DNA of 64,000 nt, from contig NW_004457703.1 of assembly GCF_000203815.1 (NCBI RefSeq), forward strand, positions 434,001-498,000. Direction: 5' to 3'. Shown in pieces: positions 10,958 to 21,351 of this stretch. Within the stretch, counting starts at the first letter, position 1. Each line of letters opens with the position of its first letter. The translations under genes were made by a program, and so were the position numbers. Source of the DNA: Cavenderia fasciculata (lineage: Eukaryota > Evosea > Eumycetozoa > Acytosteliales > Cavenderiaceae). Under the pieces are notes generated by a model. It saw only the letters and a program-made list of their open reading frames with translations, made no database searches and had not been told where the DNA came from.

Positions 10958-13322
10958 ATGGAAATGGATTATAAAGCAGTGATTGATACACAACAGTTAT
11001 CAGCAATTAGAAATGAATCATTAATTCATTATGACAAGGTATGTGAAATAAATACAAATAAATACAAAAAACAAATAACTAAAATGAAAATAATGAGCAG
11101 AACATCTGTCTGCGTTTGTCTTGTCTCTGATCATTCGATTTTAATTATTAATTTACTTTTTACTTTTTACTTTTTATTTTTATTATTATTATGTGAACTT
11201 TAGGAAAGAAAAGAATTTGAAAAGATTATATATGATAGTATTGAACATGGACCATTTCTAGATGTAGACTCTACAACACAGAAAAGATTGACCAATGAGA
11301 TTGTTAAAAAGGTGATGGCTATGGGCAGATTCAGAGTACAACTGCTACGTGAAGACCCAAAGAAACTACTCTCCTATCTACACGCACTCTTCCCTTCGTT
11401 GGATCTATCACCCATTGCAAAGATTGTCATCCATCTTCAGTTGTTTGGTGGCACCATCTTGGAGATTGGTACAGAGCAACACCATAAACGTTACTTTGAC
11501 GATATCAACAACTACAAGATCGTAGGTGGCTTTGCAATGACCGAAATGGGTCATGGTTCAAATGTACGTCAAATTGAAACCACTGCAACCTATGATCATT
11601 CTACCAAAGAGTTTATAATCAATTCTCCTTCTTTAACAAGTACAAAGTTTTGGATTGGTAATATGTCGAGTATGTATAGTATAGTATAGTAAATTAAAAG
11701 ATTGATATTATATATTCTAAACAAACTCTTTATTATTATTATTATTATCTTTTAAAGTGTTTGGAACACATGTAGTATTATTTTGTAGATTAATTTATAA
11801 AGGTGAGGATAAAGGAGTACATGTGATTGTTACACCTATTAGAGACCCCGAGACACTGACAGTTTATAATGGTATATCAATTGGAGATTGTGGACACAAG
11901 GTTGGGTGGAATGGTGTGGATAATGCATGGATTAGATTCTCCAATTATCGTGTACCAAGAGAAAACCTTTTAAATCGCTATGCTACCATCACCGAGGACG
12001 GTGAATACATCTCTAAACTATCGTCACCAAGTAAACTATTCCAAATTACCATCTCTGAATTGGTGTTTGGTAGAATGCTCTATGTATGTGGTCCCATTCA
12101 ATACTTGGGTATTGCTTTAAAAGCTTCTATTCGGTATGCTTTTAGTCGTCGTCAATTTGGTGAAAAGGGTAAAACTGAAGAGTGTACGTAAACAAATAAC
12201 AAAAAAAAAAATAGATAGATAAATATCTAACTTGATTTCTTGTAGTGATTATGAATTATCCAACACATTATAGAATATTATTACCAATGTTGGCACAAAA
12301 TACGGCATTTGAATTTGCAAGAAATTGGGTGATTGATAATATACAGGAATCATCGAAATCAGAGGAAAAGAGAGAAGAGTTTCATGCTATTGTAAGTGGT
12401 ATCAAGGCGATGGTGACGGAATTTGCTATTGTTGCATTGTCAAGACTACGTGTAATGTGTGGTGGTAATGGCATGTCGTCTCACAATCTACTAGGATACA
12501 TGAGAAATGAATTGGATGTATTTCAAACGGCCGAGGGTGATGGTGCCGTCTTGTACCAACAGCTCAGTAAATACTTGATGGTAGAATACAAAAGATGGTA
12601 TAAAAAGGAGGGTATGACAGGTTACATTAAAAAGGAAGTTCAATCATTCCTCGTAACATCCAACCCAATCTATACTCACTACAGATCGATGCCTTACCTC
12701 TTGTCCAACGAGTTTCATCAACATGCATTCTCTTTTCGTTTTGAAAAAACTCGTTCAATGGTCATCGAACAATTAAATCAAACTAAAGCAAAAGGTTTAA
12801 CTTTTCAACAATCTTGGAATGCTTCTCGTAAGTAGAGAGAGAGAGTAAACTAAGAAAAACAAAAAGAAAAGAAAATCAAATAATAATTAATATTTATTTA
12901 TTTATTTATTTAATATTTGTTGTTTGTTTGTTTGTTTGTTTTTAGTAATACTGGTAGCAGAATTGGCAAAAGCATATACACATTTACATACATTGGAATG
13001 TGCACATAGAGCAGTTAGAAAATGTTCAGATCCCATTACAAGACATGTATTGAATGATTTAATCAAGCTCTATGCACTACACAATATTGAACAGGACTTT
13101 GGATTCTTTAGAAACACCAACTTTTTGTCTAGTGGAAAGGCTGTCGCCATCTCAGAGGCAGTTACGTCACTCTGTCAAACACTCAAACCCTACGCACTCT
13201 CGATCGTCGAGAGTATCAATGATTTTGAAGGTCGTCTCGATATTCCAATCGGTAAAAGTGATCTTGACTATATAACTCATATGGCTAGAAAAGTTGGTAT
13301 TCCTCTTCAAAGTAAATTTTAA
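10958..13322 (+). CDS. Acyl-CoA oxidase (peroxisomal type)
   Basis: Exons 10958..11038, 11204..11669, 11758..12183, 12246..12827 and 12946..13322; splice phases agree and give 643 residues, the usual size of eukaryotic acyl-CoA oxidases. This flavoenzyme family does the first step of peroxisomal beta-oxidation, acyl-CoA to trans-2-enoyl-CoA with release of hydrogen peroxide. Seen: 'AMTEMGHGSNVRQIETTATYD'-region FAD-binding signature, 'GVDNAWIRFSNYRVPRENLL', 'RYAFSRRQFG', and 'VMCGGNGMSSHNLLGYMRNELDVFQTAEGD' region of the C-terminal acyl-CoA dehydrogenase-like fold with the Glu expected at the catalytic position. The C-terminus is SKF, close to but not the standard SKL peroxisome signal; import by a variant PTS1 is inferred. 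Which chain length it prefers cannot be told. Confidence 0.93.
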
Positions 13323-13548
13323 AACTAAACAGAAAATACAAAACAAAAATAGAAATAGAAAAATAAATAAATAAATAAAATGGAATACCCAATTTTTTAA
13401 GAACATGCCTAAAATGGGTTAGTTACACTTGTTAATTACTTTTTGTTTTTTTTTATTGTACAATGATTGATTAATTATTATTTGTAAAGGATAGATAGAT
13501 AGATATATATTCATATATATCTAAAGATAGAGAAAGATATAGATAGTA

Positions 13549-14283
13549 ATGGGTAATGTTGTTAGTAGTAGTAGTTCACAAAAGAGTAATAATAGTAATA
13601 ATGGATCATCATCATCATACGCATTTGATAAAGTACAATTAGATTTATCAACAAGAGTTGTTAATTCAAAGGTATTGGAAAAGGTTGAATGTAGTATTTG
13701 TGCAGATACTCTAAAAGAACCTTTACAATGTTTAGAAGGTCATTCTCATTGTAAGTAAAAGTAAACTAACAAGTACAACTTTAAATGTGAATGTGAATGA
13801 TTAACCATTTTACATTATCGATCTCTTTTTCAAAGGTTCAACATGTTTTAGAGATTGGAGACAAAAACAAAATACATGTCCAACATGTAGATCAATATTA
13901 CCAGAGAAACTATCGAGAAATAGATTTATAGAGGAATATATTAGAGATGTAGAGGTTCATTGTACCTATTATTTCAAATTAAATGTAAATACACAGTCTT
14001 GGGATAAAGATCCTTTTGATGGATGTCAATTTACAGGTACCGTAGATGAATGTGAAAAACATGAGACCCATCATTGTCTGCATCGACCTACGATTTGTGT
14101 TAAAAGTCAAAGTTTGGCAACTTGTGGTTGGATCAAGACAAAGGATATGGATTTACATTTAAATCAAAAATGTACTTATTCAACTATACCTTGTAAAGCA
14201 TGTTCTTCTAAATTATTTGTTTTATATGTAAGGAAGGAAAAAAAGAAAAAGGAAAAGAAAGAAAGAAAGAAAGAAAGAAATAT

Positions 14284-14371
<88 letters not shown>

Positions 14372-14691
14372 TTGTATTTATTTTTTTTAGAATCATTTAG
14401 AAACATGTCATAGATTTAATGTTAAATGTGAATATTGTAATGAATCAATGGAAAAGTGTCAATTGGATCAACATTTATCATCAATATGTCAAGAAAAATT
14501 AGAACAATGTCCATTGGGTCCAAAAATTTGTAATCAAATGGTAGCTAGATATAGTTTTTAAATTAATTATCATTTATAATATTAATACTTTCTTTTAAAA
14601 GATAAAAAGAAAAGATTTAGAAAAACATCAAACCAATTTTATGAAATTACATTATGAAATGTTATTAAAGAATTTTAAAGATCAACTTTGA
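13549..14691 (+). CDS. RING / TRAF-type zinc-finger protein, likely N-myristoylated
   Basis: Exons 13549..13750, 13836..14227, 14391..14540 and 14602..14691 join in phase to 277 residues. The N-terminus MGNVVSSSSS fits the N-myristoylation pattern (Gly2, Ser6), pointing to membrane attachment. A RING finger follows at about residues 50-90: CSIC..L.EPLQC..GHSHC..CF..W......CPTCR. Two TRAF-type zinc fingers come next ('CGWIKTKDMDLHLNQKC...IPC..C' and 'HLETCHRFNVKCEYC..SMEKCQLDQHL...C'). TRAF-like RING proteins are a large dictyostelid family of presumed ubiquitin ligases; the substrate is unknown. There is no C-terminal MATH domain, so it is shorter than classical TRAFs. The last intron (14541..14601) is inferred from frame continuity and gives a Lys-rich tail and a TGA stop, rarer than TAA here. 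Confidence 0.83.
14279..14370. repeat. TTTA microsatellite in an intron
   Basis: About 23 tandem copies of TTTA inside the second intron of the RING/TRAF gene. The host intron is longer than most in the window because of this expansion. The unit is open in every frame, so it creates a spurious reading frame downstream of exon 2. Confidence 0.95.
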
Positions 14692-15011
14692 TTATTGATT
14701 GATCAAGACAAGACAAGAACTAGGCAAATATTTAAAAATCAATGAAACACCAACAAAATAGGTCGGTCTATTATTAAATTATATATAGATTTATTATTAT
14801 TTGTTGTTTTCAAGAACGGATTAGGATTAGGGAAAGGGGAAGAAGAAGAAGGGATATAACCCAAAACTCTTTGTATATATGTACATGTATAAATAAAATT
14901 AATTAATTACAAAATTAAAAAGAGATATATTTGTTGAGGGAGGTAGAGAGGATCTCTATATGTGAATTTTACAATGAATGTACAAGATTGTTGTTGTTGT
15001 TGTTGTTGTTG
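14692..15011. other. Intergenic spacer between convergent genes
   Basis: AT-rich 3' flanks of the TRAF gene (plus) and the His-rich gene (minus). A purine-rich patch (GGATTAGGGAAAGGGGAAGA) lies at about 14820-14840 and a TTG triplet run at about 14989-15012. No gene is seen. Confidence 0.6.
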
Positions 15012-15497
15012 TTATAATAATTGAAATGGTGGAGGTCTTTTAACATTTCCATTTAAATGTTGATTTGATAGTATTGATGTTATTGGAGTAGAGGGTACTT
15101 GTTGATCTTCAATCGATACTTTAACTTTCACTTTGAATTGTCCAAGAGGTTGACCATTCTCATCGAATAGAGGGATTGGATTAAATGTATTGTCTTGTAG
15201 CTGTGGTGGTTGGGTTGTACCATGCATGGGAGTCATGACAACATCACCGACAGATTGACCGATTGCAATGACATCGGGTGTACTATTAGCAGACATCGAC
15301 TCTGGTTGTTGTAAAGGTGTCGTTATCATTGTCGATGATGTCATTGTAGGTTGTAGTACAGGTGATTGATATAATTGATCATATACTGATATCGACATTT
15401 GATGATATGGATTCTCACCATCTTCATTTGAAATCAAATGATTATGATGGTGATGGTGATGGTGACTGTGATGATTGTGTTGTCTTTGTCTAATCAT
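15012..15497 (-). CDS. His-rich low-complexity protein of unknown function
   Basis: A single exon of 161 residues with a TAA stop. The N-terminus is basic and strongly His-rich (HNHHSHHHHHHHNH at about residues 7-20), which could bind metal ions; the middle is Gln/Pro/Ser/Thr-rich. A better ordered, conserved-looking block at residues 108-135 contains 'NPIPLFDENGQPLGQFKVKVKVSIED', alternating like a beta-hairpin. No family was recognised. The start follows an A/T-rich leader, and the upstream region is a long divergent promoter shared with the Rab-like gene. Composition alone could arise by chance, but the ordered block, length and preferred codons favour a real gene. Confidence 0.6.
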   Translation of the reverse strand: MIRQRQHNHHSHHHHHHHNHLISNEDGENPYHQMSISVYDQLYQSPVLQPTMTSSTMITTPLQQPESMSANSTPDVIAIGQSVGDVVMTPMHGTTQPPQLQDNTFNPIPLFDENGQPLGQFKVKVKVSIEDQQVPSTPITSILSNQHLNGNVKRPPPFQLL

Positions 15498-16225
15498 TCT
15501 TGAAGTATACTTTCAATAATAATAATTAATAAATATAATATAATATATAAGTTAATTAATTAATGATGGTGATAGCACTCCTACGCTACACTCTACTCTC
15601 CTACTTTTAAAGAGAGAGTGAGTAAAATATCCCAATTGGGGTGTTTGTTCAACAACATTTCGATCCTACGAGTGGTGGTTAGCATCCAAGGGTTGGGGAA
15701 ACACCCACGCAAAGTATTTTTCTTTGTCGGGGTCCGGATAAGTATCGTCATCCTCGGCAGTCATCAACTGCAATGATTGATTTAGAATCCCCCAACCTTG
15801 TCGACAGTAACTCAATTATTTATGTTCAGCTCTCAAATTATTATTATTTCTTTTAAATTAGTTTTGGTTGGTTGTTTTTTAATATAGTATTAAAAAAGAC
15901 AAAAATTACTCTTCAGTAAAGAAGAGTAGGGAAAATTGTAGTTGGCAATCAGCATGCTTGAAGTATCGCTTGTCGGTCATTTACTTTTCTACAAGTCTTG
16001 CGCAAAGACATTTAATTCAAATGTCAAACTACTCTTATTTATACTCTTCTATTCAATATTATTTATCCTATTTTAATGGGATTCCGACTATTGTTAAATC
16101 TGGTAATACAACTACTTGAGAAAATTTAATTGATTTTCAACAATATTTTTTGATTATTGTTTTTTCCACAATTACTTCCTGTATGTTGTTTTTTTTTTTT
16201 AATTCCAAGGACAACATGATTAAAC

Positions 16226-16243
16226 AAAGATTAATTAATCTTT
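16226..16243. repeat. Perfect 18-base palindrome
   Basis: AAAGATTAATTAATCTTT reads the same on both strands. It sits about 730 bp upstream of the His-rich gene and 780 bp upstream of the Rab-like gene. It contains a TTAATTAA core like homeodomain-type sites; protein binding is inference. Confidence 0.7.
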
Positions 16244-16422
16244 TATTTTGAATAGATGGTGGTTGGTCGGTGATTCACTTTCTCTAATTATTAATAATAA
16301 AAGTTGTGTTTAGATGTGGTTGAATAATTGAACCTATGAGAGATACAGTTCATCTTATATCATACATAGAACTCTTTAAGTACTCTTTTGATTAATCAGG
16401 ATAATATTTGAATAGTGTCGTT

Positions 16423-16452
16423 TATGATTGTTGTACAACAAACACAATCATA
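16423..16452. repeat. Nested inverted repeat
   Basis: Nine-base arms TATGATTGT (16423-16431) and ACAATCATA (16444-16452) flank an inner palindrome GTTGTACAAC (16430-16439). This can form a hairpin or act as a dimer-binding site. Confidence 0.65.
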
Positions 16453-17018
16453 GCAAATCTGAAATAATTAGATTTAGTCATTTTTTTTTGGATTTGATTT
16501 TTTTTGCTATTTTTGGAGTGTAGCTATTTGAGGAACAAACACTGGGGGTTGGAAAATAACCACATCTGTGTTGGTAGGGGGGTATTTGTATGTGTTCACT
16601 AACCTCTAGTCTCTTAATATCACTTGATTGATCATCCATTCCAAATCTTGTTGATGATTTCGTATGTTGTCTCCTATTTGTTGGGTGTCGGTATAGATAG
16701 AAACTGGTTGCTTTTTTAGCATTTGATGATTATAGCGGGTGGTTGTATACAATCAAAAAATAGATTACACCTCCTCCTCCACGAGATAAAAATCAAACCA
16801 ATAAAATGAAGAACAAGAAACCCTCTCTCTTTATAAACAACAAGACTAAACAGCCTTTATTTCATCATCATACCATACACATACATATCTTCAATCAAAC
16901 ACATTCATTAGATTGAAGAAATAAATAAATATTTTTATACAGATAATAATAATAATAATATATTCATATCTACTACAAAGTTCAAAAAAACTATAAATAA
17001 ATAAATAAATAATAAAGA

Positions 17019-17806
17019 ATGTCAACTGAATCGTAAGTACTATAGTATTAATATTCATCTTTGGGGTAGTTTAAATATTAATTAATATTTATACATTTAT
17101 ACTTTACGTTTAGAATTAGTTTTACTGCCTATGTTTTTGGAGACAAGGATGTTGGAAAGACAAAATTAGTACAAAAGAATGGTGATATTTCAAATACTAT
17201 TCTTGGTGATAGTGTATCTAGAACAGTACAAGTAAATGAAAAGTCTATTAATATTCAAATTGTAAGAGGACAATCGAATGATTACAAAAAATAATAGATC
17301 CATCATAGTTAATAACATTTATATTTTAGTTTGAAAGATCAAGTAGATTAAGTTTATTTGGTATGGGACCAAATTATTATAAGGGAGCCAATGCTATTTT
17401 TGCTGTATTTGATTTAACCTATGCCAACTCTTACAATAGTGTTGTCAACACTTGGTTGCGTGAAATCAAAAAGTATTCATCTCCACACTCTACCTTTATC
17501 GTTATTGGTAACAAGAATGATCTTCCAAATCGTTTGGTTGATGATGAATCTGCCATCAGAGCCAAGATGAATGAACAAGGTATCAAACACTACTATGAAG
17601 TCAATGCTATCGATGGAAGTGGTCTCGATGAAATGTTTAATGCCATTGTCCCAGACCTACTCGAAAAGATGGATTCTTTTAATCGTGGTTCTTTAGACAC
17701 CTCTTCAAATTCATCCTCAACCAACATGATCAAAGAAATCAATTCAAAACAACAATTAAAAAGAGAAAAAGAATTGGAAAAGAAAACTAGATTTTATTTC
17801 TTTTAA
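17019..17806 (+). CDS. Rab-like small GTPase with altered switch region
   Basis: Exons 17019..17032 (14 bases), 17114..17261 and 17330..17806 give 212 residues, the size of a Rab. The P-loop is present as GDKDVGKTK (about residues 12-20), the base-recognition motif as GNKNDL and the G5-like motif as EVNAIDGSG. The segment that should hold the DxxGQ switch II motif reads 'IFERSSRLSLFGMGPNYYKGA', with no Asp-x-x-Gly. The C-terminus ends KKTRFYFF and lacks any Cys, so it cannot be prenylated like normal Rabs. Nucleotide binding is plausible, but hydrolysis and switching would be unusual. The 'YYKGANAIFAVFDLTYANSY' block is clearly Rab/Ras-like. Function unknown; a regulatory or decoy GTPase is one inference. 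Confidence 0.85.
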
Positions 17807-18084
17807 CTCTATCAAACAAACAAATAATAATAATAATATAATAATAATAACTATATAACTATAATAATAATAATAATAATAATTACTAACCCCAACATTT
17901 AATCAATCAAACTAATAATAATAATATTAATAATAATAATAACTTCATACTTGATTTAATTAATCAATTTTTGCCATATATCCCATCCCCCCTCCTCCTT
18001 AATCACAATCACTCATCATAATAAATCATATATAATGATTTAGTTGTAAATAAAGTAAACTCCTTATTTATTAATTATAATACT

Positions 18085-21084
18085 TTAATCGTCATCTTGG
18101 TCATCATTATCTTGATCCATATCATCTTGATCTAGATCATCTTGATCCATATCATCTTGATCAACATCATCGTCATCTATATTATTACTTTGATCATTAT
18201 CTTCATCATCTTGACCATCAAAATCTTCATCTTCACCATCATAGTCTTCATCTTCATCTTCATCATCATCATAAATATCATCTTGATCCAAAGGAGTATT
18301 CCAATTTGCTTCCAATTGTACATCTTCTACATTATCAAAATGAATGAGACGAGATGAGGATAGATCATCTAGATCTATTAATTGTGGATATTTGTCGTCA
18401 TTGTAACCATCGTAATTTTCGTCAAAACTGTCTTGAACGAACATGTCGAATCGTTCCTTGTCCCATTTAGGTCCATATGGTAGGGAACTGCTTTTGTTCT
18501 TGGCTACTAGTTTTGCAAAGATGGCAGGGTTATCTCTTGCACTGTACAATAATGCTATTCCATTTTGACAGTGATGTTGATAGTATTCTTTGGTTGGAAC
18601 TTGGTCGTCATGATTGTTGTTGTTGTTGTTGTTGTTGGGAGTTGTACCAAATCTTTCAATGATGATAGGGTCGTCTGTAAAGTGTGCAATGGAGAATCCA
18701 CGCAACAAATATTTCAACAAACGTCGTTGATACATATTTCCACGGATCGAGTGACCAAATGGTGATGCAAAATTACATCTATAGTTGATAGCTTCCACAC
18801 CTCTTTGCATTGTCCATACATTCTTTCCATCAAATGCAAAGCAACTTGCTTCAATGTCAACTCCCAACAACACATGTTCCACGTCGACAAATAGACAATC
18901 ATTGATTTGAATGTGTCTGTTTGGATGGTGTTTGGAAAGAGTCAGGCAATTTCTAGTTGAACAGATTGATAGATTGTCCTGCTCGCCAATACAAGCAATC
19001 AATCGGTCAATACGATCCTTGTAATCTTGTGGTCCAAAGTTTGATCCATAAAAGCAAATGTCAATATCTGATTCTTCAAAACCAAGAGTTGAACCAATAA
19101 GCGACGCCGTCACAATACCACCAATAATAATAATATTTGACCAATCCATCTCCGGTTTGTTAAATATATTATTTGTGTTTTTGTGAAAGTTTTCAAGAAA
19201 TGTTGCATGATTGACAATTGAAGGTTGTCCAACTGCCTTTGACGATGATACTGGTGAGATACTATCTGGTGATGCAAAGAAAACTCGGTCCATTGGAAGA
19301 TCCTTTCTTTTAAATTGATCAAAACTTTGATAAACATTGATCAATAAATTATCTTCATTAAACATTGGATGAAATATTGATTGAGCACAATGATTAACAT
19401 AAAATCTACGTAATGTATCATCTCTTTTAAACATTGATTTTATCCAATAATCCAATGGTATCAATTCATCAACCAGAGATGATGATGATGACGATGATTC
19501 CAACTCTTTTTTCAAATCTTGTAATATTTCAAATCCAACAGGTTTAAAATCATTTACACAACTCTTTATAAATTCTTGTATCAATATTTGTGGTAATAAT
19601 AATATTGATTCAATTGTTTCTTTTCTTGATCTAAAATAATAACAAAATAAAACAAAGATAAAAATGAATTTAATAAATACTCTTTTCTATTTTTTTTAAA
19701 ATAATATTTTAGATTTCTTTCATACATTAAATATTTCTCTTTTAAAACAGAGAATGCAATATCTTTAAGTGAAGGGATATTAAATGGTATTGGTGAATAA
19801 TATTTTAAACTTGCATAGTATTCTGGTGATAGAGGTTCGAATGTTTTATCATGCCATTGTAAATAATCACGATTGGTGTATTGCTTAAAGATATCTAAAA
19901 AGCCTTGAATTGATAATTCATCCGATTTGTATTGGAATACCTCTTCTTTTCTAGTTTCAACAGTTGCCAAAACCTTTTGAACCACTCTAACAGAATTCAT
20001 AACCGAGAACATTCGATTATCAGATTTTGATATTTGAATCATATGTAGTCTTCCTTCTCTATCATATCTTCCTAAAATGGTTTCATAATTTATATTATCA
20101 CCACTTTTTGAAAATGATCTTGATTCTCTATTTGTTGATGCTATGAAAAATGGTTCTTCCTAAGAAACAAATAATAAAATAAATAAATTAATATATATTA
20201 TATTATATATCTCTCTATCTCTATATACATACATTTGTTCTAATATATTGTCTAATGAAATTAAAACCTTTACCAGTTTTATCCAATTGTTTGATATTTG
20301 ATAGATCCATTGAAGAGTAGCCGATCAAGTTGTCTTGTTGATTGAGATTATCTTGGAATTGATTGATCATTGGTATGAGGTGACCCATAGATAGTGAAGA
20401 TGCAAAGTATTTTTCATCGTCCATGTGGTAGGTTGGTAATACTTTGGCCGGTAGAAATATGTGTTGACTACGATACACTTGTTTCTTTTCAGTGTCACTG
20501 GTCAGTCCTTGTAATAGACCACTCTCTACTAAGAGATCCATTGTTTTCTTGTTTGCTTTAGAGTCGTATGAAGAGGGACGATCAGCAGGTAGTTTAACTA
20601 CTTTTGAATCCGAGCTGCTGGCTACTATAGTAGTCTCGACTTGTTGTTTAAGTAGACTATGTGCTTTGATAGATGCCAATCGATAGGTATCCCGTCTTTG
20701 AGTACATTGTTTGATTTGATCCTCTTGCATTGGGAATGTAATGACGAGGTCACCAGCAAAGCATACATTGTTGAAATCTTGTCTCCATGGGAAATGTATT
20801 TCTGTCAAGATTGGACGATTCGTCCATTCAAGTTGTCGAGGTTGACCTGGTGCAGATGGTTCAATCCACACCTTCTTTCTCATCACAACTCTATCTTGTT
20901 CTGGAATGACATATACCTCTGAATACCCATTTCCTTCTTCATATTCTTCTTTAAATTGTTTTAATAATCTTTCTATCCATGAAGGTTGTTTTGGTTTCAT
21001 TTCATCTTCTTCGTCTGTCCATTCATCTTCATCATCATCATTTGAATCAATGATATATTCGATGGGTTCAGCTTCTTCTTCCAT
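18085..21084 (-). CDS. Nucleotidyltransferase-fold-like protein with acidic tail
   Basis: Exons 21084..20233, 20159..19681 and 19630..18085 join to 958 residues. The central part (about residues 610-760) has 'GGIVTASLIGSTLGF' then 'SDIDICFYG', fitting the NTase-fold pattern hG[GS]..DhD, then a block 'HPNRHIQI', 'LLGVDIEASCFAFDGKNVW' and 'YQRRLLKYLLRGFSIA'. I know these blocks from an uncharacterised family found in fungi, amoebae and giant viruses, often beside ankyrin repeats; no ankyrin repeats are seen here. The N-terminus is acidic and the C-terminal 60 residues are Asp-rich with a DQDDMDQDDLDQ repeat. The substrate is unknown. It diverges, 267 bp apart, from a related gene at 21352. NTase activity is inferred only from the motif. 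Confidence 0.8.
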
Positions 21085-21351
21085 ATCTTATATATTATAA
21101 TATATAGTATAGTTGTTGTTTGATTATATATATCTATCTACAATGTATCTCTTTTTGTATAAACTATAGTTTCGAGACTACACTTCTCGCGAACATTTTG
21201 ACTTTAAATTCTGCATAGTCATTTCTTGAAAATCCCCTTGGTTTTCACTTTCTTTTTTCTTCCTTCTTTCTTTCTTATCTTTGTTATGATGATCATCATA
21301 CATGTATACAAAGATGCATCTGTCTATCTTTCTCTTCTTTATTATTAAAAG
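21085..21351. promoter_or_regulatory. Compact divergent promoter of the NTase-like pair
   Basis: This 267 bp spacer separates the starts of two related genes facing away from each other. It is rich in T and CTTT tracts on one strand and ATATA on the other. A shared promoter suggests coupled expression of the pair; this is inference. Confidence 0.55.

Larger units (their letters stand above)
15498..17018. promoter_or_regulatory. Long divergent promoter region with palindromes
   Basis: A 1.5 kb spacer between the His-rich gene (minus) and the Rab-like gene (plus). It holds a perfect 18-base palindrome (16226-16243) and a nested dyad (16423-16452), listed separately, plus several poly-T runs. 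No ORF with protein-like composition is present. The last 100 bases are A-rich with TAAATAAATAAAT just before the ATG, as expected of a dictyostelid core promoter/leader. Confidence 0.5.
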
